From: Calothrix sp. PCC 7507
GTDB lineage: Bacteria; Cyanobacteriota; Cyanobacteriia; Cyanobacteriales; Nostocaceae
Assembly: GCF_000316575.1 (NCBI RefSeq)
Contig: NC_019682.1
Span: forward strand, 5,939,501-6,003,500
DNA: 64,000 bases
Direction of reading: 5' to 3'
The translations under genes and the position numbers were made by a program. Position 1 is the stretch's first letter; the number at the start of each line of letters is the position of its first letter. A model generated the notes under the pieces. That model was given only the letters and a program-made list of their open reading frames with translations. It searched no databases and was not told where the DNA came from. This document shows, one piece after another, positions 24,798-32,980 of this stretch.

Positions 24798-25754
24798 TTA
24801 ATGACTAATCTCTAACAATACTTTTAAAACACCGCGACTCTGAGCCAATTCAAAAGCAGCTAGTCCTTCATCCAAGGGATAGCTGCTGTGAATCAGGGGT
24901 TTAACATCAACTTTTTCACTTGCTAACAACTCCAGTGCAGGGAGAAACGGCCCGCAACGGGAACCAATAAGTGTAATTTCGTCTACTACCAAAGAAGAAG
25001 CATCTAGGCTCAGGTGTCCAGCATAGGTACTTTTCAGTACTAGAGTACCACGGGGACGTAGGGCACGGCGGGCGATCGCAAATCCTGCTGGATTACCAGT
25101 ACACTCTACAGAAATATCGAAGTATCTATCTGTGACAGCGTCAGCTAAACCAGTTTTGATACTCCGTGCTGCTAAATTAGCAAGTTTCTCTTGATGACGC
25201 CCCACTACCAAAAGCTCACAGCCAGTTACAGCTAGTGTCTGCGCTACTAGTTGTCCTAGTTTACCATCACCAACTACTAGCACTCGGTCATCTGCACTTA
25301 ACGTTACCTGCTGCTGAATTTCCAGTGCTGCTGCTAAGGGTTCGGTAAATGTCGCAACGTCAGTCGGCACATTATCAGGTACAGGATGTAGATTTTTGAT
25401 TGGCAAGCTGAGATATTCGGCGAAAGCACCGTGACGGTTAACAATGCCAAGTACAGTACGGTTTTCACAATGAGTTGGTTGTCCACGGCGACAGAACCGA
25501 CAGTTTCCACAAGCAGCGTTAATTTCTCCCACTACTCGCTGGTTAACAAGGTGTTTTGGCCCCTGTTCGACAACACCAACAAATTCATGCCCTAAAATAC
25601 CAGTATAGGGATAGTACCCTCTGATGAGTTCCAGGTCAGTGTTACAGATACCTGCACGCAAAACACGCACAAGAACTTCCCCTGGTGGTGGTTGTGGAAC
25701 CGGGATATCTGTGCGTAATTGTAATTGATTATTTTCGAGCCAAAGTCCTTTCAT
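24798..25754 (-). CDS. Zinc-dependent alcohol dehydrogenase-like (medium-chain) oxidoreductase
   Basis: Medium-chain dehydrogenase of about 318 residues from the ATG at 25754, chosen because GGA lies seven bases upstream and because MKGLWLE is a typical beginning; an ATG at 25802 would add 16 unusual residues. Catalytic-zinc residues are in GICNTD and GHEFVG, and the structural zinc site is CGNCRFCRRGQPTHC. The Rossmann part has VLVVGDGKLGQ, typical of NAD(P)H binding. The closest relatives look like threonine/sorbitol-type dehydrogenases. The substrate is unknown. It stands alone between repeats and the two paralogous genes that follow. Confidence 0.88.
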   Translation of the reverse strand: MKGLWLENNQLQLRTDIPVPQPPPGEVLVRVLRAGICNTDLELIRGYYPYTGILGHEFVGVVEQGPKHLVNQRVVGEINAACGNCRFCRRGQPTHCENRTVLGIVNRHGAFAEYLSLPIKNLHPVPDNVPTDVATFTEPLAAALEIQQQVTLSADDRVLVVGDGKLGQLVAQTLAVTGCELLVVGRHQEKLANLAARSIKTGLADAVTDRYFDISVECTGNPAGFAIARRALRPRGTLVLKSTYAGHLSLDASSLVVDEITLIGSRCGPFLPALELLASEKVDVKPLIHSSYPLDEGLAAFELAQSRGVLKVLLEISH

Positions 25755-25842
25755 AGTCATTTCCGAGAGTATTGGGTGGCTGATCGGGAATGGCTGGTGC
25801 ATACTACTTTAATATGTATACATTATAACTTTTAATAAACCC

Positions 25843-26412
25843 TCAAAATTCAAATAAGAAGGGATTTGGGGAATCTACTTCAATTTTATTTAACCAAATT
25901 ACTAGATCGTCTGAGTGAACTGCTATTTCACTTCCCAATGTTTTGATATAAAGAAGTCCATCACTAATAATTAAGTCTTTAATGGGATACCATGAACCTC
26001 GTCTTCTGATCAGAAGTTCTAAGGGAATTCCTCTTTGTAACGCATATTTACGATATCTCCACCATGCTCGCCACAAGTACACTGATTTGGTACAGTGCAT
26101 CTGATAATCTTTCGGAATCTGGCAATGTTGATAACAGTAGCAACTACGACTATCTAATTCTCCCGTCAGGATATAGCTGTAATTCGCTAATGTTTCATTT
26201 ATTAGATCCCAATGTGACGAATTTGCCTTAATGAGAAATTCGGGTGGCGTCTTATCTAGTTGAGCGGTGGCAACTACACCCTCTGATTTTGCCGTAATTT
26301 GGTTACTCTTATAAACAGTTTCTGCTTTCAAGGCAGGGTTGGCTAACAAAACTTCTTGTTTCTGGATAGAATACTTAACAAACTCACGTACCAAATCCAC
26401 ATTAGACAGCAT
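25843..26412 (-). CDS. Hypothetical protein, paralogue A
   Basis: A 189-residue soluble protein of unrecognised family. It has a near-identical layout to the 183-residue protein at 26847-27398: MLSN..L.REFV.SIQK.EVLLAN, then a strand-rich part with VVATAQL, HCTKSVYLWRAWWRYRKYA (Trp-rich), and IKDL.ISDGLLYI.TL.SE. It has a distinctive Cys/His spacing near SCYCYQHC (about residue 106). The two copies share roughly half of their residues by eye. No signal peptide or membrane helix is present. Tandem duplication on the minus strand suggests a local expansion. Confidence 0.7.
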   Translation of the reverse strand: MLSNVDLVREFVKYSIQKQEVLLANPALKAETVYKSNQITAKSEGVVATAQLDKTPPEFLIKANSSHWDLINETLANYSYILTGELDSRSCYCYQHCQIPKDYQMHCTKSVYLWRAWWRYRKYALQRGIPLELLIRRRGSWYPIKDLIISDGLLYIKTLGSEIAVHSDDLVIWLNKIEVDSPNPFLFEF

Positions 26413-26846
26413 AGCTTTTTATACTCGATGTCCCATTGTGAAGGCTTCATTCACAATGTGTAAACTAGTAATTATACTGCCAAATAATTGCTGCAATGGG
26501 AATCCGGTTTGATTTCTGAAAAGATGTGTAGGGGAGCCAGTGGAGTTGTGTGAGCAGCGATATAGCGCTTCCTATTCAAATGAAGTACAAAAATATATCA
26601 TGCTGTGTAGGGGCATGGCACTGCCATGCCCTTACCGATGTACCTCACGCTTGTCGAGAAATGCTATAGTACGGCATCAAACCCTCGATAATGGTGCATT
26701 ACTGGCGTGTCCAGACTAAAATGATACAATAGATTTTTGATTTTATTGGTATAAATCGATATTTTCTGTTTATTTCTAATGCACTATTTTAGCTATGCCA
26801 GTTCACTACTGGCTAATTGGGATGAGAGAATGTTTTCCAGATCAAA
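26413..26846. other. Spacer between paralogues, with dispersed repeats
   Basis: The 434-base spacer contains GGGAATCCGGTTTGATTTCTGAAAA near 26496, also found with small changes near 23000, and the 9-bp perfect hairpin GGGCATGGC/GCCATGCCC at 26610-26630. No gene was found. Confidence 0.5.
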
Positions 26847-27398
26847 TTAAGTTTCGGAATTTGGTTCAATTCTGCTTAACCAAATTACTAAATCGTCTGA
26901 GTGAAATTCTGTCTCACTGACTAAAGTTTGGATATAGAGAAGACCATCGCTAATATTTAAATCTTTAATGCCATACCAGGAATCTCTTATTTGAACTAAA
27001 ATGTCCAATGGAATGCCTATTTTTGTGGCGTATTTCCGATATTTCCACCATGTTTGCCACAATAAAACAGATTTAGTACAGTGAAGTTTATAGCCTGGTG
27101 GTAATGAGCGATATTGATATGAATAAAAACCCTTACCATCTATTTCTCCTGTGAAAATATAGCTATAGTCTGCTAATGTCTGATTCATCAATTCCCAATA
27201 AGACGAAGTTGCATGAATCAAGAATTCAGATGATGTAGCAGTGAGTTGGGACGTAGCAACTACCCCCTCCTTTTTTGCTATTAATTGGTTGGTTTTGTAT
27301 GCCATTTGCGCTTGCAAAGAAGAGTTTGCTAACAAAACTTCTTTTTTCTGGATAGACTCTCCAACAAACTCGCGCATTAATTCTATATTAGACAACAT
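26847..27398 (-). CDS. Hypothetical protein, paralogue B
   Basis: A 183-residue soluble protein, the second copy of the paralogous pair described at 25843-26412. Same order of landmarks: MLSNIELMREFVGESIQKKEVLLAN, then VVATSQL, HCTKSVLLWQTWWKYRKYA, and IKDLNISDGLLYIQTL. The Cys-rich loop of the other copy (SCYCYQHC) reads FYSYQYRSL here, so the cysteine pattern is not conserved and is unlikely to be essential. The conserved HCTKSV.LW motif is the best candidate functional site. No known family is recognised. Confidence 0.7.
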   Translation of the reverse strand: MLSNIELMREFVGESIQKKEVLLANSSLQAQMAYKTNQLIAKKEGVVATSQLTATSSEFLIHATSSYWELMNQTLADYSYIFTGEIDGKGFYSYQYRSLPPGYKLHCTKSVLLWQTWWKYRKYATKIGIPLDILVQIRDSWYGIKDLNISDGLLYIQTLVSETEFHSDDLVIWLSRIEPNSET

Positions 27399-27546
27399 TT
27401 GTAATCAATCACCCTTTAGCCAATAACCCCACAAGTGAATTACACGGGGTAATTATCTATACGCAGCAAAAATGTAATTTCCTGAAGGATTGCCGAAATT
27501 ACCTGCAAAATTTTTTCTCTTTTGCAGGTGACTTAGGTTAAATCAG

Positions 27547-27672
27547 TAGACCTCTTGCAAAAGTCAACAAATCAGGAATGTCATTCTGAACGGAACGCAG
27601 TGGAGAGAAGAATATCACCAGATGTTTCGCTCTGCTCAACATGACAATTTAAGCATTTATGCAAGAGGTCTA
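27547..27672. mobile_element. MITE with TA ends and 13-bp inverted repeats
   Basis: TAGACCTCTTGCA (27547-27559) and TGCAAGAGGTCTA (27660-27672) are perfect inverted repeats bounding 126 bp with no reading frame. The flanking TA fits the target duplication of IS630/Tc1-mariner-type elements. The interior has GTCATTCTGAACGGAACGCAGTGGAG-like sequence, dispersed widely in cyanobacteria; a related GTCATTCTGAGTGGAG piece lies at about 58112. Confidence 0.75.
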
Positions 27673-27798
27673 GTGAACAATGAAAAGTGCTGAGTTGGTA
27701 AACAGTGAACATTTATCACAGTTTTAGTCCGAGTTCAATCCTCAACTGTAGCTCGCTTCTTGTAGGGGAACCCAATACTTTTAGATACTGATAACGGT

Positions 27799-28605
27799 TT
27801 AAATTTTTACACTTTCGATAAAAGGGGTAAATACTGGCAATAATTCCGGACGACTGACAACAAGGGTGGGAAAAGAGCGATCGCTATAATCAACTCCCGG
27901 TGATAAAGGAAACGGCTCTGATTTTAGCGACTTCCATGTACCGCCAGCAGCTTGGACAATTACCCAAGCGCCAGCCAAATCCCAAACTTTTGGTGTCGCC
28001 TCCACACCTCCCAATGTCGCCCCAGTCGCCACCATCAAGAAGTTATAGCTAGCAACACCCAACATGCGAATTTTGCAGGGAAAGCCTGGCTGTGCCACTG
28101 TGAGGCTGCGAGAACAGAGGTTAAAAAAGTGATTATTACTCGGATCGTCTACACTGCTGTGGATGGGGTGGTGATTGAGAAATGCCCCTGTTGGGGTTGA
28201 TAGTCCAGATGTACCCGGCCAAAATCCGTGAAAAGCTTGATTCAGTGGAGGCACATAAACGTAACCAAAAATGGGCGTGCCTTGATACAGTAAACCCAGA
28301 GAAATCGACCAAATGGGTATACCCCGTGTAAAGTTAGTTGTGCCATCCAAAGGGTCTATTACCCAGCACCATTCTGTACCAGGAAAAACTTGTTCGCTTT
28401 CTTCGGTTAATATGCCATAACCAGAGAATGTGGAGGCGATGGCATCTCTAATTTCCTGATCAGCCCATTTATCAGCTTTTGTCACTAAAGTGCCATCAGC
28501 TTTTTGCAAAGCCTGCACTTGCCCAAAATCCTGCATCAACTGCTTACCCACTCTGGTAGTGATGGTTTGGGCAAAGTCGAGAACCGTGATCCAAAAATCA
28601 TTCAT
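27799..28605 (-). CDS. Inositol monophosphatase-family phosphatase
   Basis: A 268-residue member of the Mg2+-dependent IMPase/FBPase-like phosphatases. The metal-binding motifs are EES (68-70 region, LTEESE), DPLDGTTNF (84-92) and the downstream VWDLAGAWVIV. The lithium-sensitive site residues Asp84, Asp87 and the later Asp (WD) are present. Possible functions are inositol phosphate hydrolysis, histidinol phosphate hydrolysis or 3'-phosphoadenosine phosphate turnover. Sequence alone cannot decide among them. The start ATG at 28605 is unambiguous. It is separated from the PucC-family gene by a run of CCCCAGT heptamers. Confidence 0.88.
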   Translation of the reverse strand: MNDFWITVLDFAQTITTRVGKQLMQDFGQVQALQKADGTLVTKADKWADQEIRDAIASTFSGYGILTEESEQVFPGTEWCWVIDPLDGTTNFTRGIPIWSISLGLLYQGTPIFGYVYVPPLNQAFHGFWPGTSGLSTPTGAFLNHHPIHSSVDDPSNNHFFNLCSRSLTVAQPGFPCKIRMLGVASYNFLMVATGATLGGVEATPKVWDLAGAWVIVQAAGGTWKSLKSEPFPLSPGVDYSDRSFPTLVVSRPELLPVFTPFIESVKI

Positions 28606-28636
28606 GGTTGGTTGTCATTTGTCATTTGTAATTTAC

Positions 28637-28664
28637 TCCCCAGTCCCCAGTCCCCAGTCCCCAG
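28637..28664. repeat. Heptamer tandem repeat (TCCCCAG)
   Basis: Four near-perfect copies of TCCCCAG sit between the IMPase-family gene and the PucC-family gene. Confidence 0.8.
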
Positions 28665-28672
28665 TCCCCAAT

Positions 28673-30106
28673 TCAATCTAAATCGCTTTCTAAAACAGAA
28701 GCGATCGCTTGTTTGGTAGTTGTTTTAAATTCTTTCACATTTACTCGGTTCAAGAACCAAATTGACACCACCATCCCGACGGCTTCTAAGACAAATACCA
28801 TGCCATAGGCTAGTTCCAAGCTAGGTAATAGCTTGCGTCCTAAATCTAAAACGCTACCGCCGATGACTACCGCCAATCCCCTAGATACAGATTGTGCTAG
28901 TCCCCATGCACCAATAAACGTACCTGCAGCTTCAGCAGCGGTGAGATCCAGCATCAAGCTAACTGCTGCCGTAGTTAAGACACCAGTAGATAAACCAAAT
29001 AAAACTAAACCTAATTTTAAGAAGGCTGGATTAGCAGAAAAACCGGATATTCCTAGTAATAGTGAACAAAATGCTACCAAAATACAGCCCAATTGTGCAG
29101 TTCTGCGTTTACCCAAACGCGGCACAATTAGGAAGCCACTAATACCGTAGGCAAGTAGTATCCCCGTGCCATAAAAAACATTGAGTTTGGTACTTTCCGC
29201 CAATGGCATTTTAAAGACTTGACCCGCGTAAGGCTCTAAAATGGGGTCTTGCATAAACAAGCTAATAGTCATCACCAGTAAAAAGGTGAAAAATAAACCT
29301 GTTTGGGGACTGGCTGTCAAGATTTTCCATGCCTTGCCTAAGCTAATACTATCTTCCCGGTTGGTGACTGTGGAACGGTTGGAGTATTGGGAATACTTTT
29401 TTTCTACACCCAAGGTAGCGGCGATCGCCAATCCAAATACAATCGCTGGGACAATCATAAACAGCTTGTTAATTGCTGCCTCTAAAGTGGCTAAATTGGC
29501 TTCTGGGGTTAATTGCTTGAGTAAGCTGGCGCTAATAATTGCCCCCACAATAATCCCCACCATCAGCATCGACCAAACAATACCCACCACTTTAGAACGG
29601 TTATCTTCTTCCGAGATATCCACCAACAAAGCAGCAAAAGCCGTCCCGCTAGCACAAATCGCTAAACCATAGACAGCGAAAACCAAAGCTAGAAGTGCTG
29701 TCCAGCCGATTGTTTGGGTTGTCCATACCCAGCCAGTAGCACTGCCAGCCGCATGATTCAACTGCCACATTACTTGCACAGATAAAAAAGCAGCGATCGC
29801 AAATATTGCTGCCCCCACCCAAACATAAGCTGTGCGATGATAGCCCCATAAAGGCTTGGCATCGGACATTTGACCAAACCAAATCCGAGAAGGTGAAACA
29901 AAAGCCGGCAGTGCTAGCACCAGTGCTACCAGCGTTGCTGGAATAGCGATTTCCTGAATCATGACTCTGTTCAGCACCCCCAGAGTCAAAATGGACATCA
30001 TGCTCAACCCCATTTGAAACAACCCCAGCCGGAACATAGTCAGCAGGTTGACCCTTGGCACTACTAGAGATTTTGTTTCAGCATCAAACACTTCACCGCT
30101 TGCCAT
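28673..30106 (-). CDS. PucC/LhaA-family MFS transporter (BCD family)
   Basis: A 477-residue integral membrane protein of the PucC/LhaA (bacteriochlorophyll delivery, BCD) family of the major facilitator superfamily. About 12 transmembrane helices are visible, with motif-like loops VSPSRIWFGQMSDAKPLWGYHRTAY and GISGFLIVPRLGKRR. In purple bacteria relatives assist assembly of light-harvesting complexes. In cyanobacteria the substrate or assembly role is unresolved. The length is typical. No close operon partner: the upstream spacer to 30532 is 425 bases. Confidence 0.88.
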   Translation of the reverse strand: MASGEVFDAETKSLVVPRVNLLTMFRLGLFQMGLSMMSILTLGVLNRVMIQEIAIPATLVALVLALPAFVSPSRIWFGQMSDAKPLWGYHRTAYVWVGAAIFAIAAFLSVQVMWQLNHAAGSATGWVWTTQTIGWTALLALVFAVYGLAICASGTAFAALLVDISEEDNRSKVVGIVWSMLMVGIIVGAIISASLLKQLTPEANLATLEAAINKLFMIVPAIVFGLAIAATLGVEKKYSQYSNRSTVTNREDSISLGKAWKILTASPQTGLFFTFLLVMTISLFMQDPILEPYAGQVFKMPLAESTKLNVFYGTGILLAYGISGFLIVPRLGKRRTAQLGCILVAFCSLLLGISGFSANPAFLKLGLVLFGLSTGVLTTAAVSLMLDLTAAEAAGTFIGAWGLAQSVSRGLAVVIGGSVLDLGRKLLPSLELAYGMVFVLEAVGMVVSIWFLNRVNVKEFKTTTKQAIASVLESDLD

Positions 30107-30531
30107 AGCTACTTTTTCGTATGGTTTATGGAATATAGTCTCTCTTTAATTAAAGATAAACTGTTCCATATTGCAAAAAAAAACCCAGTCATTTGGGGAC
30201 GTCAACTTTTGGCTTTGGTGCTAGAAATGCTCTTGATTTCACCAGAGTGGGAACTTGGTAGCAGGGTACTCCAGTTTCTAATAGCAAGAGTACTGGATTA
30301 AAACCCAAAATTGGTACTGGATCACTGTCGATAACGCAGATTGTAGGGTATTGGTCTTGTAAATGCGAATGCTTTGAGAGTAAAGCTCGTAGCTGATAGC
30401 GGGAGCAAAGCGATTTGGTGAAATCGGGTAAAAAATAAGCGATCGCATCTGCAATGAATTACATACAATCTGCTGGCATTACTATAACGGATCAACCGGA
30501 TGGACAAACCTACTGGCATCAATGAGCTGCT
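30107..30531. other. 425-base spacer without recognised gene
   Basis: The sequence is AT-rich with one GCGATCGCA site near 30440 and no repeat or hairpin that stands out. Both flanking genes are transcribed away, so promoters for the PucC-family gene and the 130-residue membrane protein probably lie here. Confidence 0.35.
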
Positions 30532-30924
30532 ATGACCAACCGAAACATTAATCAACGGAATCAGCACTGGGTCAAAATTTTAGTTTGGATCGGACCTCTA
30601 AGTTGGCCAGTGATGGCGATTTATGTTCTGATCAGCAATCGTCAAATGTGGGGAGGGCTAGTCGCACTACTTTACGTCGCTATCCCAATCAGCTTGGCAA
30701 TTCATGTGATCGCTCCACTCGCCCTAATAATTTTGGTATTTTATCGTCGCCGTCGCAGACAACGCATTGGCAAAATGATCCGTTGGGGCTTGCTTTACTA
30801 TGCCTTAATTCCCCTGATCGTTTTCGCTATTTCGCTCTGGCTTCAAGGGATTTCAGGCACTCTAGCTTGGGGTGAGATGATGATGCGAATGATGCGTGAG
30901 GTCATGTTTCTGATTCGCAAATGA
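30532..30924 (+). CDS. Hypothetical membrane protein, three helices
   Basis: A 130-residue protein with three hydrophobic helices (about 15-34, 41-70 and 84-108) and an Arg-rich loop (FYRRRRRQRIGK) that sets the topology by the positive-inside rule. The C-terminus is Met-rich (MMMRMMREVM). The family is not recognised. The stop overlaps by ATGA a possible 42-codon frame at 30921, hinting that the region is translated as a unit. It opens the toxin-antitoxin-rich stretch at 30.5-33.6 kb. Confidence 0.6.
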   Translation: MTNRNINQRNQHWVKILVWIGPLSWPVMAIYVLISNRQMWGGLVALLYVAIPISLAIHVIAPLALIILVFYRRRRRQRIGKMIRWGLLYYALIPLIVFAISLWLQGISGTLAWGEMMMRMMREVMFLIRK

Positions 30925-31049
30925 ACCGTATTCTCGATAAAGAAGAAGCATTAAAAAAGCTGACATCAGTTCCAATAAGTGGACGACGACCCATTGCTAG
31001 CACTCCAACATTACGCTCCACACTATTCCATACAATTGTTGCCAAATAA
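30921..31049 (+). CDS. Possible small protein, 42 residues
   Basis: The ATG at 30921 overlaps the stop of the previous gene (ATGA). The frame (MNRILDKEEALKKLTSVPIS at the start) is charged and plausible for a small cytoplasmic protein, then turns Arg/Pro/Thr-rich and ends HTIVAK. A longer minus-strand frame also covers this stretch, so neither is strongly supported. No family is recognised. Confidence 0.3.
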   Translation: MNRILDKEEALKKLTSVPISGRRPIASTPTLRSTLFHTIVAK

Positions 31050-31124
31050 ACATCGGTTTCCACACTGGAATTGTTAGCGAGGTTGGCGAAGAAAGCTTTA
31101 TAGTAAGCCTTTGAGGGATTTACA

Positions 31125-31406
31125 ATGGTTGATTTATTTACGCCAAGCTGTACTAGTGCAGTCAAAGCAGGTGTCAAAGCCGCGCCCCTGGGAGCAGCCA
31201 TTGGTGTAGCAACGACAGCACCATTTTCCTTACTAACCAACGCGCTGCGCGTTGTTCGGGGTGAAATTTCTGCACAAGAAGCCGCTATAGAAACATTGAA
31301 AGATACCGTAAAAGGCGGCACAGTTGGGGGTGTGACAGCGTTTGTAACTACACTTTCCTCAAAAATAACCCTTAATCAATTAGGCTATTCAATCCCCGTT
31401 TCTTAA
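31125..31406 (+). CDS. Glycine/alanine-rich hypothetical protein, 93 residues
   Basis: A small protein with two hydrophobic Gly/Ala-rich segments (about 14-34 GVKAAPLGAAIGVATTAPFSL, and 62-76 VKGGTVGGVTAFVTT) separated by a charged helix. The pattern resembles glycine-zipper-type membrane or self-associating peptides. A good ribosome-binding sequence (GAGGGA) precedes the ATG. Its last 35 bases overlap the 3' end of the convergent antitoxin gene. The family and function are unknown; its position within a toxin-antitoxin cluster does not by itself mean it is a toxin. Confidence 0.55.
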   Translation: MVDLFTPSCTSAVKAGVKAAPLGAAIGVATTAPFSLLTNALRVVRGEISAQEAAIETLKDTVKGGTVGGVTAFVTTLSSKITLNQLGYSIPVS

Positions 31407-31689
31407 CTAGGTGCAACAGCTTAAGAGCTGTGCCACTGGGACGCTTCTGACCAATTTCCCACTTTTGAACCGTTGATAGACTTGTATTCAAAATCGCAGC
31501 AAATACTGCCTGACTGACATGAGATGATTCGCGTATTTCCTTAATTTGCTTAGGTTCTAGGGGTTCAATGGGAGACAAGCACAGACGGTCGAATTCACGC
31601 AATGTAGTCTCATCCATCAGTCCAGCCTTGTGCAGCCCCGTAGCTGTTTCGTGAACGGCTTCAAGAATCGCTGATTTCTTCTTCGGCAT
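31372..31689 (-). CDS. HTH antitoxin (HigA/NadS-like)
   Basis: A 105-residue protein. The C-terminal half is a helix-turn-helix domain of the XRE/HigA type (IKEIRESSHVSQAVFAAILNT with STVQKWEIGQKRPSGTALKLL), and the N-terminal half is a helical part. This is the usual antitoxin of the RelE/HigB-like toxin decayed directly upstream (31661-32051); the toxin remnant's stop overlaps the antitoxin start by 29 bases, the normal toxin-first HigBA order. The antitoxin frame is intact. It could still repress its own promoter. Confidence 0.85.
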   Translation of the reverse strand: MPKKKSAILEAVHETATGLHKAGLMDETTLREFDRLCLSPIEPLEPKQIKEIRESSHVSQAVFAAILNTSLSTVQKWEIGQKRPSGTALKLLHLVKKRGLNSLID

Positions 31690-32051
31690 TGCAAATTACC
31701 TCCATCACTTCATCTTCCAGCTTGGCTTTTTCGAGATCCTCTAGCGTGTAAGATAACAGCACCGATGCCAGCTTTTTTAATGCTTCTTCTTCTTTTTTGT
31801 TAATGTTACTGCGCTCGTTTTTCGGGAAGCCGAAAACAAAAAACCAGGAACTTGTTGCTGGTGACCAAGGTACGAAAGCCACCACGCTTACCTTGTCCAG
31901 AGTGGGCAATCCGCTTTTTGAACAGTCCGCCTCCTAGATCAGCTTCGTAAAGTCCTGCCATCATTTCGTTTACAGCGGCGCAGAGGCTAAGGTCGTTTAA
32001 ACCTTCTTTCCGTGCCCAACGGTCAAACCATCAGGTTTTGTAGATTACCAT
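31661..32051 (-). pseudogene. Decayed RelE/HigB-type toxin
   Basis: Read from an ATG at 32051 the frame gives MVIYKT, a TGA stop at codon 7, then WFDRWARKEGLNDLSLCAAV and KRIAHSGQGKRGGFRTLVTSNKFLVF. This is a RelE/HigB-like toxin with the expected GGFRTLV core. The TGA is one transition away from CGA (Arg). Around 31838 a 7-base near-repeat (GGTTTTTTGTTTTCGG) shifts the frame: the continuing segment FGFPKNERSNINKKEEEALKKLA lies in another frame and reaches the stop at 31661. Two independent lesions mean the toxin is dead. Confidence 0.8.
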
Positions 32052-32243
32052 GCTATGGTCATTACCTTCCCTTATTATATAGCACTAAGTGCTATGCTTG
32101 GCAATATACTATAAAAGTCAAAAAGCTTGAACAAAGAGCGATCGCAACATTGAGCAGTCACTAGCTAAAAAAGAGCGTATGCATAGCCCTCCAGCAAGTA
32201 CAATGAAAGTACAACTAGTGTTGTACCTGCAGAGGCTGAGAAA

Positions 32244-32459
32244 ATGAAACGGACACTCTATATTCCTGATGAGTTGTGGAGACAACTTGAACAATACTTA
32301 AAAGATCACCCAGAGCAAAACCCATCAAGTGTTGTACAGCAAGCACTAGCGGAAAAGTTACGCCCCAAAAATGGTTCAAGGCTACTATCGCTGGCAGGAA
32401 TCGTAGAAAATGCTCCTACAGATGCTTCAGTTAATGAAAACTATTTGATACAAGGATGA
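32244..32459 (+). CDS. Ribbon-helix-helix antitoxin (VapB-like)
   Basis: A 71-residue protein beginning MKRTLYIPDELWRQLEQYL, a typical ribbon-helix-helix DNA-binding start with a beta strand and a helix, followed by PSSVVQQALAEKL as the second helix. The C-terminal tail would neutralise the toxin. The stop overlaps the ATG of the PIN-domain gene by ATGA, so the two form a VapBC-like module. A CAGAGGCTGAGAAA leader supplies the ribosome-binding sequence. Confidence 0.85.
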   Translation: MKRTLYIPDELWRQLEQYLKDHPEQNPSSVVQQALAEKLRPKNGSRLLSLAGIVENAPTDASVNENYLIQG

Positions 32460-32863
32460 AGCGTCTCGTTTTGGATGCAGGCCCCCTGATTGCCCTGGTT
32501 TCTGTCCAAGATAAATACCATCAGCAATGCAAGGCGGGTTTTAGTAAGTTACCAGCGTTGTTTGGTGAAGTTCTTACCCCTCTACCAGTGCTGTTTGAAG
32601 TTTACAAGTTTGTGCTGCGAGAACAATCGAGCCGTGCTGCAATGACTGCATTAGCTGTGATTAGTGAGAACACAGTGACTGTACCAGTAAGCATGGAAAT
32701 GTTTCAGGAGATTTATAGCATGGTTCGCCAGATACCAGACTGGCAAGGAAGTTTAGAGGATGCCTCTGTTGTAGCAGTAGCTCAACTTTATGATGCTAGT
32801 GTTTGGACATTGGATTACAGAGATTTGAGTTGGTTCAAGAGTCTGGAATTGTGGTCTCCGTGA
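32456..32863 (+). CDS. PIN-domain toxin (VapC-like)
   Basis: A 135-residue PIN-domain ribonuclease. Acidic metal-binding residues: Asp7 in LDAGPLIAL, Glu near 47 in LFEVYKF, Asp near 101 in LEDASVVAVA, and Asp near 118 in TLDYRD. All four expected carboxylates are present, so it may be active. The gene overlaps the antitoxin by ATGA. PIN toxins cleave tRNA or rRNA. The module is complete by eye, unlike the decayed hicAB and higBA loci. Confidence 0.85.
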   Translation: MKRLVLDAGPLIALVSVQDKYHQQCKAGFSKLPALFGEVLTPLPVLFEVYKFVLREQSSRAAMTALAVISENTVTVPVSMEMFQEIYSMVRQIPDWQGSLEDASVVAVAQLYDASVWTLDYRDLSWFKSLELWSP

Positions 32864-32917
32864 TGATTACACAGGTCAGTTTAATCTGTTGAAATGCGCG
32901 AATTTGAGGATGAAGTA

Positions 32918-32980
32918 GTGAAACGAGATTCCATTTACTATCAAATTTTTAAACGCTATCGTCCACATCTGCAAATATAG
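32918..32980 (+). pseudogene. 5' fragment resembling a DUF2887/Rpn-type nuclease gene
   Basis: From GTG 32918 the frame starts MKRDSIYYQIFKRY, matching the beginning of DUF2887-type proteins (KTDSIFYQIFQ pattern) in the PD-(D/E)XK superfamily, then stops 21 codons in, where it runs into the antisense of the ParE gene. The family match is short and from memory. If real, this is a scar in which the ParDE segment replaced the rest of the gene. Confidence 0.35.

Noticed and set aside
27721-27760. Possible tRNA T-arm (GAGTTCAATCCTC)
   Set aside because: No matching acceptor, D-arm or anticodon stem was found around it; no tRNA is supported.
30902-31321. Minus-strand frame of 139 residues
   Set aside because: It overlaps the 93-residue plus-strand gene that has a good ribosome-binding site. 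Composition is mixed and no family is visible.
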